DNA of 8,695 nt, from contig NZ_JADKCX010000135.1 of the NCBI RefSeq assembly GCF_016718685.1, forward strand, positions 1 to 8,695, written 5' to 3'. The notes beneath the pieces are model-generated. The model was given only the letters and a program-made list of their open reading frames with translations. It did not search any database and was not told the origin of the DNA. Made by a program: the position numbers and the translations under genes. The stretch is from Haliscomenobacter sp. Its GTDB lineage: Bacteria > Bacteroidota > Bacteroidia > Chitinophagales > Saprospiraceae. Positions 1-6,576 of this stretch are shown in pieces; position 1 is the stretch's first letter, and every line of letters begins with the position of its first letter.

Positions 1-12
1 CCCTATGAACAT
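1..12 (-). CDS. Possible start of a transposase gene running off the left edge (MFIG...)
   Basis: On the minus strand an ATG at 12-10 opens a frame reading Met-Phe-Ile-Gly before the window ends. IS110-family transposases (RuvC-like DEDD recombinases) often begin with a short M-x-(x)-I-G-I-D-V-S-K motif, and the long structured, gene-free leader upstream would fit such an element. Four codons cannot establish a gene. The assignment is inference from context, and any other gene starting with MFIG remains possible. Confidence 0.22.
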
Positions 13-39
13 TTAATCGTTTAATCACAGCATGCTTCG

Positions 40-282
40 CAGGCTAATCAGCCTGATTGGGTAGGGGGTAGTGGCACTTCAGAGGCTTAACCTTCTTGTG
101 CTTGGTGTATAGTGTTTCATAGCAAGCCTGTTCAGGTCATTTCCCATCTTTGCCGGGTTACGAACTTCCGGGCAGTGGTTCTGGAGTTCCACTGCCCGGC
201 CTAAGAGTGAGTCTTGTAATTAAGGACAGATAGATTGAGAAATAAACCAGATTATCTTCAAGCCGCAGAAAACTGCAAGCTT
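40..282 (-). ncRNA. Candidate structured RNA or 5' leader (four consecutive hairpins)
   Basis: Read on the minus strand, downstream of the promoter at 367-397, this stretch contains four separate hairpins. They are 282-260 (GCAG/CTGC around a four-T loop, extended by AAGC/GCTT), 199-168 (a perfect 11-bp stem, CCGGGCAGTGG with CCACTGCCCGG, 10-base loop), 129-83 (AGGCTT/AAGCCT, with an alternative inner GCTTG/CAAGC) and 55-40 (CAGGCT/AGCCTG with a four-base loop). No convincing protein is encoded on either strand; a 44-codon open stretch overlaps it but has no early start. Leader position, size and hairpin order resemble the bridge-RNA region of IS110-type elements. A riboswitch-like leader or an unrelated small RNA are alternatives. 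Confidence 0.33.
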
Positions 283-366
283 CAGTTTACCATGATGTCA
301 GTAGCGCTGGTTATTCAGTGTTTGTGCTGTTTTGATGCGCTGTTGCAATCCGTTTGATTACGAGTA

Positions 367-397
367 CAAATATAGACCCCACGCAAGCCCTATGAAA
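367..397 (-). promoter_or_regulatory. Putative Bacteroidota-type promoter, minus strand
   Basis: On the minus strand TATATTTG (374-367) matches the Bacteroidota -7 element TAnnTTTG exactly. It lies 19 bases downstream of TTTC (397-394), one mismatch from the -33 element TTTG. The spacing is the usual one for this phylum. Transcription would start near 360 and run through the hairpin region towards the ATG at 12, giving a leader of about 350 bases. Confidence 0.42.
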
Positions 398-579
398 ACC
401 AGTTCGGGGAAATAGTTTGGGTTTCTAAAGCCTATTTTTTGATAAATCATCAAGTAGTTAGTCGATTTTTGTTTATTATAAATATTTGGTTAACAGTTAT
501 CAATGTGCTGAAAATTCTTAAATGCCACTTCTTTTTAAACTTGGGACTTCCAAACGGCGAATTTTTTTTTATTTTTCTG
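398..579. other. AT-rich intergenic stretch
   Basis: Between the putative divergent promoters the sequence is AT-rich with no supportable gene. It includes a run of nine T (562-570) just upstream of the plus-strand -7 element. If an insertion element occupies the left edge, its outer boundary should lie in or close to this stretch, but no terminal repeat marks it. Confidence 0.4.
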
Positions 580-587
580 TAAATTTG
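580..587 (+). promoter_or_regulatory. Putative -7 promoter element for the 609 gene
   Basis: TAAATTTG matches the Bacteroidota -7 consensus TAnnTTTG and ends 21 bases before the ATG at 609. No clear TTTG is seen at the -33 position, so the match is weaker than the one at 5819-5849. A run of nine T (562-570) falls in the spacer. Confidence 0.33.
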
Positions 588-608
588 CCTTGTTTTTAAC
601 ATCTCGTT

Positions 609-1990
609 ATGGGATTGGCGCGGGGGGGGGGTGCGGTCAGCAAGCGGCACCATGAAAGCAAAGAAGATCTGTTCCAACTCGTCCAGGCCATGTCGAAGTC
701 GAAAGCGGAAATGCGCACCCTCGACGCCCAAAAAAGTGGCCGCGAAAGCGCCCGCTACCGAACTGTTTCCATGATATTGGCGACATGGAGGAATACGACG
801 AGGCCAAACTTCGCGACCGTTTTGGCAAAAACCTGCCGTCCGACAAAAGTTACCTCTACGACGCCATCCTGCGCAGCATGCGCGATTACCGCAGCGCCAA
901 TTCCCGCTCGGCACGCATCAAAGAAATGATCTAGATGCGCGGTATCTTTACGAACGGGGCTTTTTGGCCAAAGTGAAGGCCGCCTGCGCGAAGCCAAAGC
1001 CATGGCCAAAGACCTGGGCGATCACTTAGCTTTGCTCGAAATCAATAAAGAAGAAAGCAAAATCGCTTCAGAAGGAAAAGAAAAAAACTATCGGCAAGTC
1101 ATCGAAGAACTCATTGCTGAAAAAGAGGAAGAAGTGGCGCTGATGATGGAAGAGTACAAATATTTAGACAGTTGTTATCGCTTATTAGGAGAACTGACCC
1201 AGCGCTTTCAGTTCAATAACGACGCTGATAAAAACAGGCTCATTGAAAAATTCGCCTTCTTGCAAGACCCCGATGCGAAGGTAAAATCCATGCAGGCAGA
1301 ACGGCGCTATTATCAGGATTTGGCGATGTACAACCAATTGCTCGGGCAAACGGATAAAGTATTCTGGACCAGGAAACCCGGTCTATTTCCACGACCGCGC
1401 CATTCTTTTCAAAGAAAGCGTTAACAAGCTCTTATACTACATCAATACCGGGGCGGTGGATCAGTCGGAAAAATTAGAGCCTGAGATTGAAGCGGGCATC
1501 CATAAATACGGCATCAACCCGGAAAGCGTCATCGCCATCATGGCAAACCTGGCGATTGGCTTGTTTATGATCGAAAAATACCAGAAATGTGAAGTCTGGA
1601 GCCGGAAACTTATCAAAAGTTCGGCTAAGATGAAGCCTAAGTTGGACATTCAGAAAGGCATACACCTGCTAAACCTGATTGCGGTGCTGGAATCCGGCGA
1701 CCTTGATAAATTGGAAAATGCCATCCGTTCCTCCTCCCGGTTTTTGCACCAGACCTACGAAGGGAAAACCGATGGTTTTGAGTTTTTAGTGCTTTCTTAC
1801 ATCCGGGAATTGGTCAATGCGCCTTCGGGGGAAGTACGGAGGATATACAGAGACTTCAGGACTTTTTCTGGTCGAAGCCAAAAATTCAGCGCTCATACAG
1901 GCGCCAATTGGCATGGATGAACTCCTGCTTGCCTGGGCAAACCACAAAATTGAGCGCAAACCCACTGTAAGTTATATTCTGAAGAAGTAA
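609..1990 (+). CDS. Conserved Bacteroidota helical protein of unknown function (frame broken several times)
   Basis: The function is not known. The N-terminal part reads HHESKEDLFQLVQAMSKSE-KR, a signature I associate with a Bacteroidota-specific family of roughly 450-500 residues made largely of alpha-helices, possibly helical repeats. The coding pieces follow one another in different frames: about 609-698 (SKEDLFQLV), about 765-932 (MEEYDEAKL, KSYLYDAILRSMRDYRS, ARIKEMI), about 933-975 (DARYLYERG), about 980-1370 (RLREAKAMAKDLG to GQTDKVF), about 1370-1862 (YFHDRAILFKESVNKLLYY to RRIYRDF) and about 1863-1990 (LFLVEAKNSALIQ, ending SYILKK). Restoring one C near 931 turns EMI-stop into EMILDARYLYERG, which points to lost bases rather than real decay. 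The start at 609 precedes a run of ten G (622-631) encoding Arg-Gly-Gly-Gly. No signal peptide or membrane segment is seen, so it is probably cytoplasmic. Confidence 0.7.
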
Positions 1991-1991
1991 G

Positions 1992-2551
1992 TTATTCGGT
2001 TGTCTTCAATTCAAGCGACGTAATTTCAATCTCATCGTTCTTTTTGATGATATGAACGATGGACTTTCCAAGATTCAGCGTGTGGCTGTCGCATTCTTTT
2101 GAATCATCCGGGCTGCGCAACCCGATATCTATGTCACCTACGCCAATAATAGACAGCGTCCGGTTGGGCCGGTTATAGGTCAGCGTCCACTGGTTTTTAC
2201 CGGTGGTGTTCAGTCTTAGCTTTCGTCTGCTGCCCGCCGGGTGGCTGATCCGCCGCCATCCGGGGTTGGGTTTTCTTCAATCGGTACCAGGGCGCTGGCC
2301 ACAACCAACTGATCTTTTAGTGCGCCGATCAGGATGCCGTTGCCAGATTCAAGGGAATAGGAAATTGCCCTGCCATTGTCAATCAGGTAGAGCGTCTTCA
2401 TGTCTGAGGAAAGCGTAATTGAATTCAACATGTTCGTAGTGTAAGGTTTAGACGTTTTGTATTTGCCCTGGCGGATCAGGTGCAGGTTCGCCTGCGCCTC
2501 TGGGGAAGCTTCACCTTGAAAAAGGGCAATGAGTTTGTCAAGTATTGGCAT
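1992..2551 (-). CDS. Hypothetical protein, about 187 residues (one frame break)
   Basis: I do not recognise this family. The ATG at 2551 opens a protein beginning MPILDKLIALFQGEASPEAQ, with a later stretch TLYLIDNGRAISYSLESG of beta-strand character. The open frame apparently ends at 2216, but another frame continues with matching composition: WRRISHPAGSRRKLRLNTTG, NQWTLTYNRPNRTLSIIGVG, DIDIGLRSPDDSKECDSH, then IVHIIKKNDEIEITSLELK, ending KTTE at 1992. The break is probably at the C-rich run near 2270-2280. There is no signal peptide or transmembrane segment. The gene lies 78 bases downstream of the sensor kinase on the same strand, so the two may be co-transcribed, although it has its own promoter-like sequence. 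Its stop is one base from that of the convergent 609 gene. Confidence 0.62.
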
Positions 2552-2582
2552 AATATTAAAGGCATGTAGATTGTCCCAAACC

Positions 2583-2616
2583 CAAAAATAGCAATAAATT
2601 GAGTTGGCGGTACAAA
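2583..2616 (-). promoter_or_regulatory. Putative Bacteroidota-type promoter for the 2551 gene
   Basis: On the minus strand TTTG (2616-2613) and TATTTTTG (2590-2583) match the -33 and -7 elements. The 22-base spacer is slightly longer than the usual 19-21. The -7 element ends about 31 bases before the ATG at 2551, which suits a short leader. It sits just past the sensor-kinase stop codon. Confidence 0.35.
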
Positions 2617-2629
2617 GAAGGCCAATTTT

Positions 2630-4676
2630 TCAATGAGAAGGAATTGAAAAATAGAACGTGCTGCCTTGGCCTGGCGTAGAGTCAGCCCAGATTTTTCCGC
2701 CGTGCCGCTCAACGATCTTCTTACAGGTCGCTAAGCCGATGCCGGTACCTTCGTATTTCCCCTGGCCGTGCAGGCGGACAAACATGTTGAAAATCCGCTC
2801 CAGATTGGCCGGTTCCATCCCGATGCCGTTGTCGCTTACCGCAATGGTGTACTGGTTGTTCTGCTGCGAAAAAGGAGGAACTGATCCGGATATGGGGCGT
2901 CGCTTCTCCCCGATATTTGATGCCGTTGCTGATGAGGTTTTGAAAAAGCTGCACCATGGGACGCGGAAACACCCGCAAACTGGGTAATGATCGCACTTCA
3001 ATATGGGTCTGGGTGCTTTCAATCTGGCTTTTCAAATTCAGTGTGGCTTCCTGCACCAGGCGCGAAAGGTCCGTAATTTCCGGTCGCTTTCCTTGTGGTC
3101 CAACCGGGCGTAATCCAACAGAGGTCGTCGAGCAGGTGCTGCATGCGCTTGACGGCACTCTGGATAAATCCCTGGTATTCTTTGGCTTCGTCGTCGAATT
3201 TCGATTCGTAGTGCCGGCTCAGTAAGGTGCTGAACGACCCAATGGTGCGCAATGGTTCGCGCAAGTCGTGGGAAGCTACCTGAGCAAATTGCTGGAGTTC
3301 GCCGTTTGCCAATTGCAGGAGTTGGTTTTGACCGTCAATGTATTTGTTCTTTTCGTTCAGCACCGCATTGTTGCGCCTTTGAAGGCGGTATTGACGCCAT
3401 ACCTGCCAGCCAGCCAGCAATAAAAAAAAGGCGATGATGGCAATGATGCTGGTTCTTAAGCGACTGATTTCCTGCTCTTTGGTCAGCACTGCAATTTCCC
3501 GCTCTTTTTTGAGCAGTTCGTAGCTTTCCTTTTTTTCGCCCAACTCGCGCACAATGGCTTCAGAAAGAATGGAATCTTTCAGGCCGGCAGAGCGGCGCAA
3601 GGACTGGATGGCTTCCGCAGGGCTCCCCGCTTTTTCGTACGCTTCGCCCAGGATGGTCAATAATTCGGCTTCCCGGTTTTTGCTGTTGCTGGCTTTCGCC
3701 AGTTCCAACCCATTACTCAGGTGTTCGATGGCCTGGTTGAAGTCCTTTTTTTCAAGGTACAGCAATCCTAAGTATTTATAGCTGGCTACCAGGCCCCAGA
3801 CATCGTCGAGTTCCTGTTTCAGTTTCAGCGAAGCATTGAGGTAATCCAGGGCCTTGTCGTACAATTTCATTTTGATGTATACCGTGCCAACATTGTGCAG
3901 CGCATAGGCTTCTGGCGACTTTTGCCCCATTTTGCGGGCAATTTCGAGCGATTGCAGGTTATAATTCAGCGCTGCTTCCAGATCGCCCAGTTCTTCATAA
4001 GCCGAACCAAGCGCACCGAGACAGGAGTATAAGGCTTTGGTTTCGTTGAGGGATTGGCTGATGGCCATGGACTGTTTGTAATAGTCCAGTGCTTCTTCTG
4101 GATTTTTTTGATAAAAGAACAGGGTTCCCAGTTCGTAATACGCTTCCGCCATACCCGAAGAATCTTTCATTTCTTCGTTCTGACGCAGGCAGTCCAACCC
4201 AAAATCGTAAGCCTTTTTGAAATCGCCCATCGCCTGGTAGGTGGCGGAAATGCTGCCGCTGATTCTGGCAATGTCCTTGAGCGAATTTCGGGATTTTGCC
4301 CATTTCAGGTAAATGAGGTAATTCTCCAGGGCACGCTGGTAATAGGCCAACTTTTGGTAGTTGCGGCCAATCAGGCGGATATAGCGGTAATAAGTGGTGT
4401 CTGGCGGACGGAGGTATTCGATGCCTTCCAGGAGGATGCCCAGCGATTTGTTGTAGACTTCATCCTTATAATATTCATTCGCCCGGTTAAAAGCTTCATT
4501 GGCGTCGAAACGTTGCTTGTTCTGAGTGGCATTCAGCGAATCGGCCTGCAAAACCGAAGGCAGGGTCCCAATCAAAAGAAAAGGGCAATCCATAGTTTTC
4601 CCGGTGGAAACCAATATCCTTGTGGTGGCTTCAAAAAAATAAAAAAATCCTGCTTCACGGATGGTTGTTCGTTCAT
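2630..4676 (-). CDS. TPR-repeat sensor histidine kinase (several frame breaks)
   Basis: This is a membrane-bound two-component sensor that autophosphorylates on histidine. Numbered from the upstream ATG at 4689, about seven tetratricopeptide repeats occupy residues 75-380 (for example AEAYYELGTLFFYQKNPEEA). A coiled coil follows near 385-410, then one membrane helix at about 413-432, a short coiled coil, and the HisKA domain with the phospho-acceptor His in FAQVASHDLREPLRTI (His 474). After two frame changes near 3117 and 3085 (DDL-LDYARLDHKESDR, then EITDLSRLVQEATLNL) comes the N box (LFQNLISNGIKYRGE). After another near 2870 come the G1 box (VSDNGIGM), F box (IFNMF) and G2 box (GTGIGLATCKKIV), ending at 2630. 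I prefer the ATG at 4676 to that at 4689: it reads MNEQPSVKQDFFIF and, if two frame slips in the T/A runs are corrected, leads into a better signal peptide (LWIALFLLIGTLPSVLQA). The 4689 ATG lies inside TATGTTTG, a -7-like sequence. No receiver domain or response-regulator gene is present. Confidence 0.88.
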
Positions 4677-4822
4677 ATCCAACAAACATACAAATTTCGC
4701 CCCAATTTTCGCCTGACAGGAAAAAAAGACCTTCCTATTGTGCCTCTTAGTTCTACTCCATGCAAGCCAAAGATGACGCGAACGACTGGTAGGTGGGTTG
4801 GTCTAAGTGCGAGTCGTCTGCG

Positions 4823-4958
4823 GTCTTTGAGAGTTCTTGGAGAGCAAAGAGCATGCGAAGGGCCCTGGTCAGGTAAAGTGGGACCACGTTGCTCGCCTGG
4901 CTAAGGTGATGACCAATTTTGGCCTTTTTGCATAACGCAGCTATCAGGACTGAAAGGC
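4823..4958. repeat. Hairpin repeat element, copy 1
   Basis: This is one of two diverged copies of a roughly 120-135 base imperfect hairpin in the window; the other is at 6446-6564. The 5' arm has GAGAGCAA (4840-4847) and GCATG (4851-4855). The apex has GGTAAAGTG (4872-4880) followed by GACC. The 3' arm carries a 15-base segment (CATAACGCAGCTATC, 4931-4945) identical to copy 2. The arms pair as GTCTTT (4823-4828) with AAAGGC (4953-4958), GTTCTTG with CAGGAC, and AAGGGCC with GGCCTTT, plus an inner GGTCA (4867-4871) with TGACC (4910-4914). Outer-stem sequences differ from copy 2 yet still pair, so structure seems to be maintained. Function is unknown. Confidence 0.62.
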
Positions 4959-4975
4959 AAAAAACTCAGCGAACA

Positions 4976-5013
4976 CAAAAACGGCCACCGCAAAAAAATG
5001 ATGCAGTGGCCGT
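4976..5013 (-). terminator. Rho-independent terminator of the small minus-strand gene
   Basis: On the minus strand ACGGCCAC (5013-5006) and GTGGCCGT (4988-4981) form a perfect 8-bp stem followed immediately by a T tract. It lies 40 bases downstream of the stop of the 39-codon gene at 5054, which supports that gene being a separate transcription unit. Confidence 0.72.
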
Positions 5014-5053
5014 CAGCTCAGGGAATAAATCCCCTTTTAAATTTTGTTCTTCT

Positions 5054-5173
5054 CTAGAAGTCATCGTCGTCGTCCGGCCATGGTGGCGGATCGCCTTCGT
5101 TTCCTCCTTTAATCAACAATAATTGGTGTGCATCCAGCACGTCGTCACCTTGAAAATTTTTAAAGCGTGTCAT
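5054..5173 (-). CDS. Small peptide with double-glycine leader (39 residues)
   Basis: The 39-codon frame runs from ATG at 5173 to TAG at 5056-5054. The leader is MTRFKNFQGDDVLDAHQLLL followed by IKGG. Counting back from the second Gly (residue 24), it has Leu at -12, Asp at -11, Gln at -8, Leu at -7, Ile at -4 and Gly-Gly at -2/-1, matching the LSxxELxxIxGG leader cut by C39 peptidase ABC exporters. The predicted 15-residue product is NEGDPPPWPDDDDDF: acidic, proline-rich, with one Trp, five consecutive Asp and a C-terminal Phe. It lacks Cys, Ser and Thr, so a lanthipeptide or disulfide bacteriocin is unlikely. A secreted signal peptide or a RiPP modified on acidic residues is possible (inference). 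It has its own terminator and is divergent from the DUF2141 gene. No exporter or modifying enzyme lies in the window. Confidence 0.7.
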   Translation of the reverse strand: MTRFKNFQGDDVLDAHQLLLIKGGNEGDPPPWPDDDDDF

Positions 5174-5212
5174 AAAGAAAAAATTTTATAAAAGAATCGG
5201 TTTTGAAAAAGC

Positions 5213-5223
5213 GTGTGTGTGTG
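5213..5223. repeat. Short GT dinucleotide repeat
   Basis: Five GT units plus a G lie in the 142-base region between the divergent small peptide gene and the DUF2141 gene. Such a tract could slip and alter promoter spacing, but it is short and may be chance. Confidence 0.45.
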
Positions 5224-5265
5224 CTTGTTCAAGGTATTTGCTTGGATGCGATGTGAAAGAACTTT

Positions 5266-5281
5266 ACAGTCCAGTGACTGT
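5266..5281. promoter_or_regulatory. Inverted repeat between divergent genes, possible operator
   Basis: ACAGTC (5266-5271) and GACTGT (5276-5281) form a perfect 6-bp inverted repeat around CAGT, 34 bases before the DUF2141 start. A weak promoter-like pair, TTTG at 5237-5240 and GAACTTTA at 5259-5266, abuts it, so the repeat would lie just downstream of the -7 region where a repressor could act. A chance palindrome cannot be excluded. Confidence 0.32.
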
Positions 5282-5315
5282 TTAATTGATAACGCACACT
5301 TATTAAAAAAAATAC

Positions 5316-5750
5316 ATGACCATGGCGATTTTCTTTGTTTTTTTTCAAATTTTAGTTTTAAATACTCCTTTTGGCAAAATGTCGGAACATAACCTTGCCA
5401 GTGGGTTCAACCTCGAAATAAACATCATCAAGATTCGGAATGATGCAGGACAAATCGCCATTCAGGTGCTGGATGAGCAAAAAAAGGTGGTGAAACAGGA
5501 ATTTGTAACCATTGCCAATAAGCGTAGTGTTTTGATGGTTAAGGGTTTGCCGAAAGGCAAATACGCCGTCCAGATTTTTCACGACGAAAATAAAAATGAG
5601 AAGATGGACTTCAATTTTTTGGGAATTCCCAAAGAAGGCTACGGTTTTTCCAACGATGCCCGCGGCTTTATGAGCGCACCGGCTTTTGAGAAGCAGTTGA
5701 TCAACCTCGATCAGGATCGGGCCATTCAGATCCGGCTTTCCTACTTTTGA
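5316..5750 (+). CDS. DUF2141 family secreted protein
   Basis: The protein of 144 residues carries the DUF2141 core: INIIKIRNDAGQIAIQVLDE, then VKGLPKGKYAVQIFHDENKN, and the signature FNFLGIPKEGYGFSNDARG. The family is a periplasmic or secreted beta-sandwich of unknown function, common in Bacteroidota and Proteobacteria; the acidic HDENKNEKMDF loop could bind metal (inference). The N-terminal hydrophobic stretch MAIFFVFFQILVLNTPFG looks like a signal peptide without a strong basic end. Met 3 (5322) is an equally good start. The reading frame is intact, unlike most large genes here. It is followed closely by two hairpins. Confidence 0.88.
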   Translation: MTMAIFFVFFQILVLNTPFGKMSEHNLASGFNLEINIIKIRNDAGQIAIQVLDEQKKVVKQEFVTIANKRSVLMVKGLPKGKYAVQIFHDENKNEKMDFNFLGIPKEGYGFSNDARGFMSAPAFEKQLINLDQDRAIQIRLSYF

Positions 5751-5789
5751 CGTACCGTCAGAAGCAAGGGCAGAAAATTTTCTGCCCTT
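5748..5789 (+). terminator. Hairpins after the DUF2141 gene, probable terminator
   Basis: A small hairpin, TGACG-TAC-CGTCA (5748-5760), overlaps the stop codon. It is followed by a perfect 24-base palindrome whose halves are AAGGGCAGAAAA (5766-5777) and TTTTCTGCCCTT (5778-5789). Folded, the GC-rich GGGCAG/CTGCCC stem with an AT apex would be a stable transcription stop. There is no long T tract after it, so rho-independent activity is likely but not certain. The symmetry allows action in both directions. Confidence 0.55.
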
Positions 5790-5818
5790 ACGATCTAAAA
5801 AAATCTCATCAGGTAAAA

Positions 5819-5849
5819 TTTGCAGGATTAAAACGCCGTTCTATCTTTA
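5819..5849 (+). promoter_or_regulatory. Bacteroidota-type promoter for the winged-helix regulator
   Basis: TTTG (5819-5822) is followed after exactly 19 bases by TATCTTTA (5842-5849), one mismatch from TAnnTTTG. The 5' untranslated region to the ATG at 5883 would be about 27 bases. A small inverted repeat, GCCGT (5835-5839) with ACGGC (5849-5853), brackets the -7 element and could be an operator, perhaps for autoregulation. Confidence 0.5.
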
Positions 5850-5882
5850 CGGCTGCTTTTTGAGTAGTTTTATTACTCGATT

Positions 5883-6419
5883 ATGATCGAAATCCTGATT
5901 TCTTCCAAAACGCGCATTAAATTATTGATGAAATTTTTCCTCAATAGCGATGCTACTGCTTACCTGCGAAGCTTGGAGAGCGAGTTTGGAGAATCTTCAA
6001 ACGCCATTCGCCTCGAACTCAACCGGTTTGAAGAGGCTGGCATGCTGGTGTCGCGGTTGGATGGCAATAAAAAAATCTTTCAGGCCAATACGGAGCACCC
6101 CCTGTTCAAAGAAGTACACAACATTCTCCTTAAACAAATTGGCCTGGACCGGGTGATCGAAAATGTCATCGAACGCCTCGGCGAAGTGAGCAAGGTTTAT
6201 GTCATCGGAGAATTTTCCAAAGGCCTGGACAGCCAGGTGATTGACCTCGTTTTTATCGGCAATATTGAAATTAACTACCTTGTACACTTGATTGAGAAGG
6301 TAGAAACCCTGATCAAACGAAAAATACGGTACCTGATCTACAGTGAAGAGGAATTTGAAAACCTCAAAAGCTGGGGATTGACGAGGCCCAGACCATTGTT
6401 ACTTTGGGCAAAGGACTAA
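5883..6419 (+). CDS. Winged-helix (ArsR-like) regulator with nucleotidyltransferase-like domain
   Basis: The protein has 178 residues. The N-terminal half is a winged helix-turn-helix: SSKTRIKLLMKFFLNSDATA, then YLRSLESEFGESSNAIRLEL, NRFEEAGMLVSRLDGNKKIF and the wing leading to HPLFKEVHNILLKQIG. The C-terminal half (KVYVIGEFSKGLDSQVIDLV, then FIGNIEINYLVHLIEKVE) resembles a minimal nucleotidyltransferase fold in which the catalytic acidic pair appears degenerate. Bacteroidota encode this architecture next to capsule, O-antigen and exopolysaccharide genes, where it is presumed to regulate the locus; the downstream sugar aminotransferase fits. The frame is intact, with a good promoter 34 bases upstream. 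Repeat copy 2 begins 27 bases after the stop. Confidence 0.8.
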   Translation: MIEILISSKTRIKLLMKFFLNSDATAYLRSLESEFGESSNAIRLELNRFEEAGMLVSRLDGNKKIFQANTEHPLFKEVHNILLKQIGLDRVIENVIERLGEVSKVYVIGEFSKGLDSQVIDLVFIGNIEINYLVHLIEKVETLIKRKIRYLIYSEEEFENLKSWGLTRPRPLLLWAKD

Positions 6420-6445
6420 TTAATCGTGTTTGCCCACTCAGTCTC

Positions 6446-6564
6446 GTGTCTGTTTTTAGAGTTTGAGAGCAAGGCATGTGAAGGCCCAAAAAAGGGAGCC
6501 TACTCGGGTAAGTGACCGTTTTTGGGCCGAACATAACGCAGCTATCGAGCTATAAAACAGACAC
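6446..6564. repeat. Hairpin repeat element, copy 2
   Basis: A 119-base imperfect hairpin fills most of the gap between the winged-helix gene and lhgO. The outer stem is a perfect 11-bp inverted repeat, GTGTCTGTTTT (6446-6456) with AAAACAGACAC (6554-6564). The inner stem is a perfect 10-bp repeat, GGCCCAAAAA (6483-6492) with TTTTTGGGCC (6519-6528). Between them TAGAGTTTGAGAGC pairs imperfectly with GCTATCGAGCTAT. It shares GAGAGCAA (6465-6472), GCATG (6474-6478), GGTAAGTG (6507-6514) followed by GACC, and the 15-base CATAACGCAGCTATC (6532-6546) with copy 1. It ends 12 bases before the lhgO start, so it would lie in that gene's leader, and may also terminate the upstream gene. Confidence 0.68.
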
Positions 6565-6576
6565 CAAGTTAAATTA

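Larger units (their letters stand above)
4690..5053. other. Gene-free stretch upstream of the sensor kinase
   Basis: No supportable protein is encoded here. From left to right it holds the kinase upstream region, an imperfect hairpin (ACGACT 4782-4787 with AGTCGT 4812-4817), repeat copy 1 (4823-4958), and the terminator of the small minus-strand gene (4976-5013). Confidence 0.6.

Noticed and set aside
82..220. A 44-codon minus-strand open stretch ending at a TGA near 80
   Set aside because: It has no start codon before its middle and includes both arms of the 11-bp hairpin, so its sequence is better explained by RNA structure.
370..450. Seven-base matches (CTGGTTT, GGCTTGC) between the flank and the candidate leader RNA as bridge-RNA guides
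   Set aside because: A few seven-base matches are expected by chance between stretches of this length, and the element boundary is unknown.
450..914. Minus-strand open frame of 154 codons
   Set aside because: It overlaps the promoter and N-terminal half of the plus-strand 609 gene, is rich in Arg, Cys and Trp as expected of an antisense shadow, and matches no family I know.
4054..4716. Plus-strand open frame of 220 codons
   Set aside because: It is fully antisense to the TPR region of the sensor kinase, whose repeats and motifs are unmistakable.
4620..5122. Two plus-strand open frames across the intergenic stretch
   Set aside because: They run through the hairpin repeat, the terminator and the double-glycine peptide gene, with no recognisable domain.
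4823..6564. The two hairpin repeats as integron attC sites bounding gene cassettes
   Set aside because: CATAAC resembles an inverse core site, but it lies mid-stem and pairs with ATGY instead of forming the outermost core, and no GTTRRRY partner closes the hairpin.
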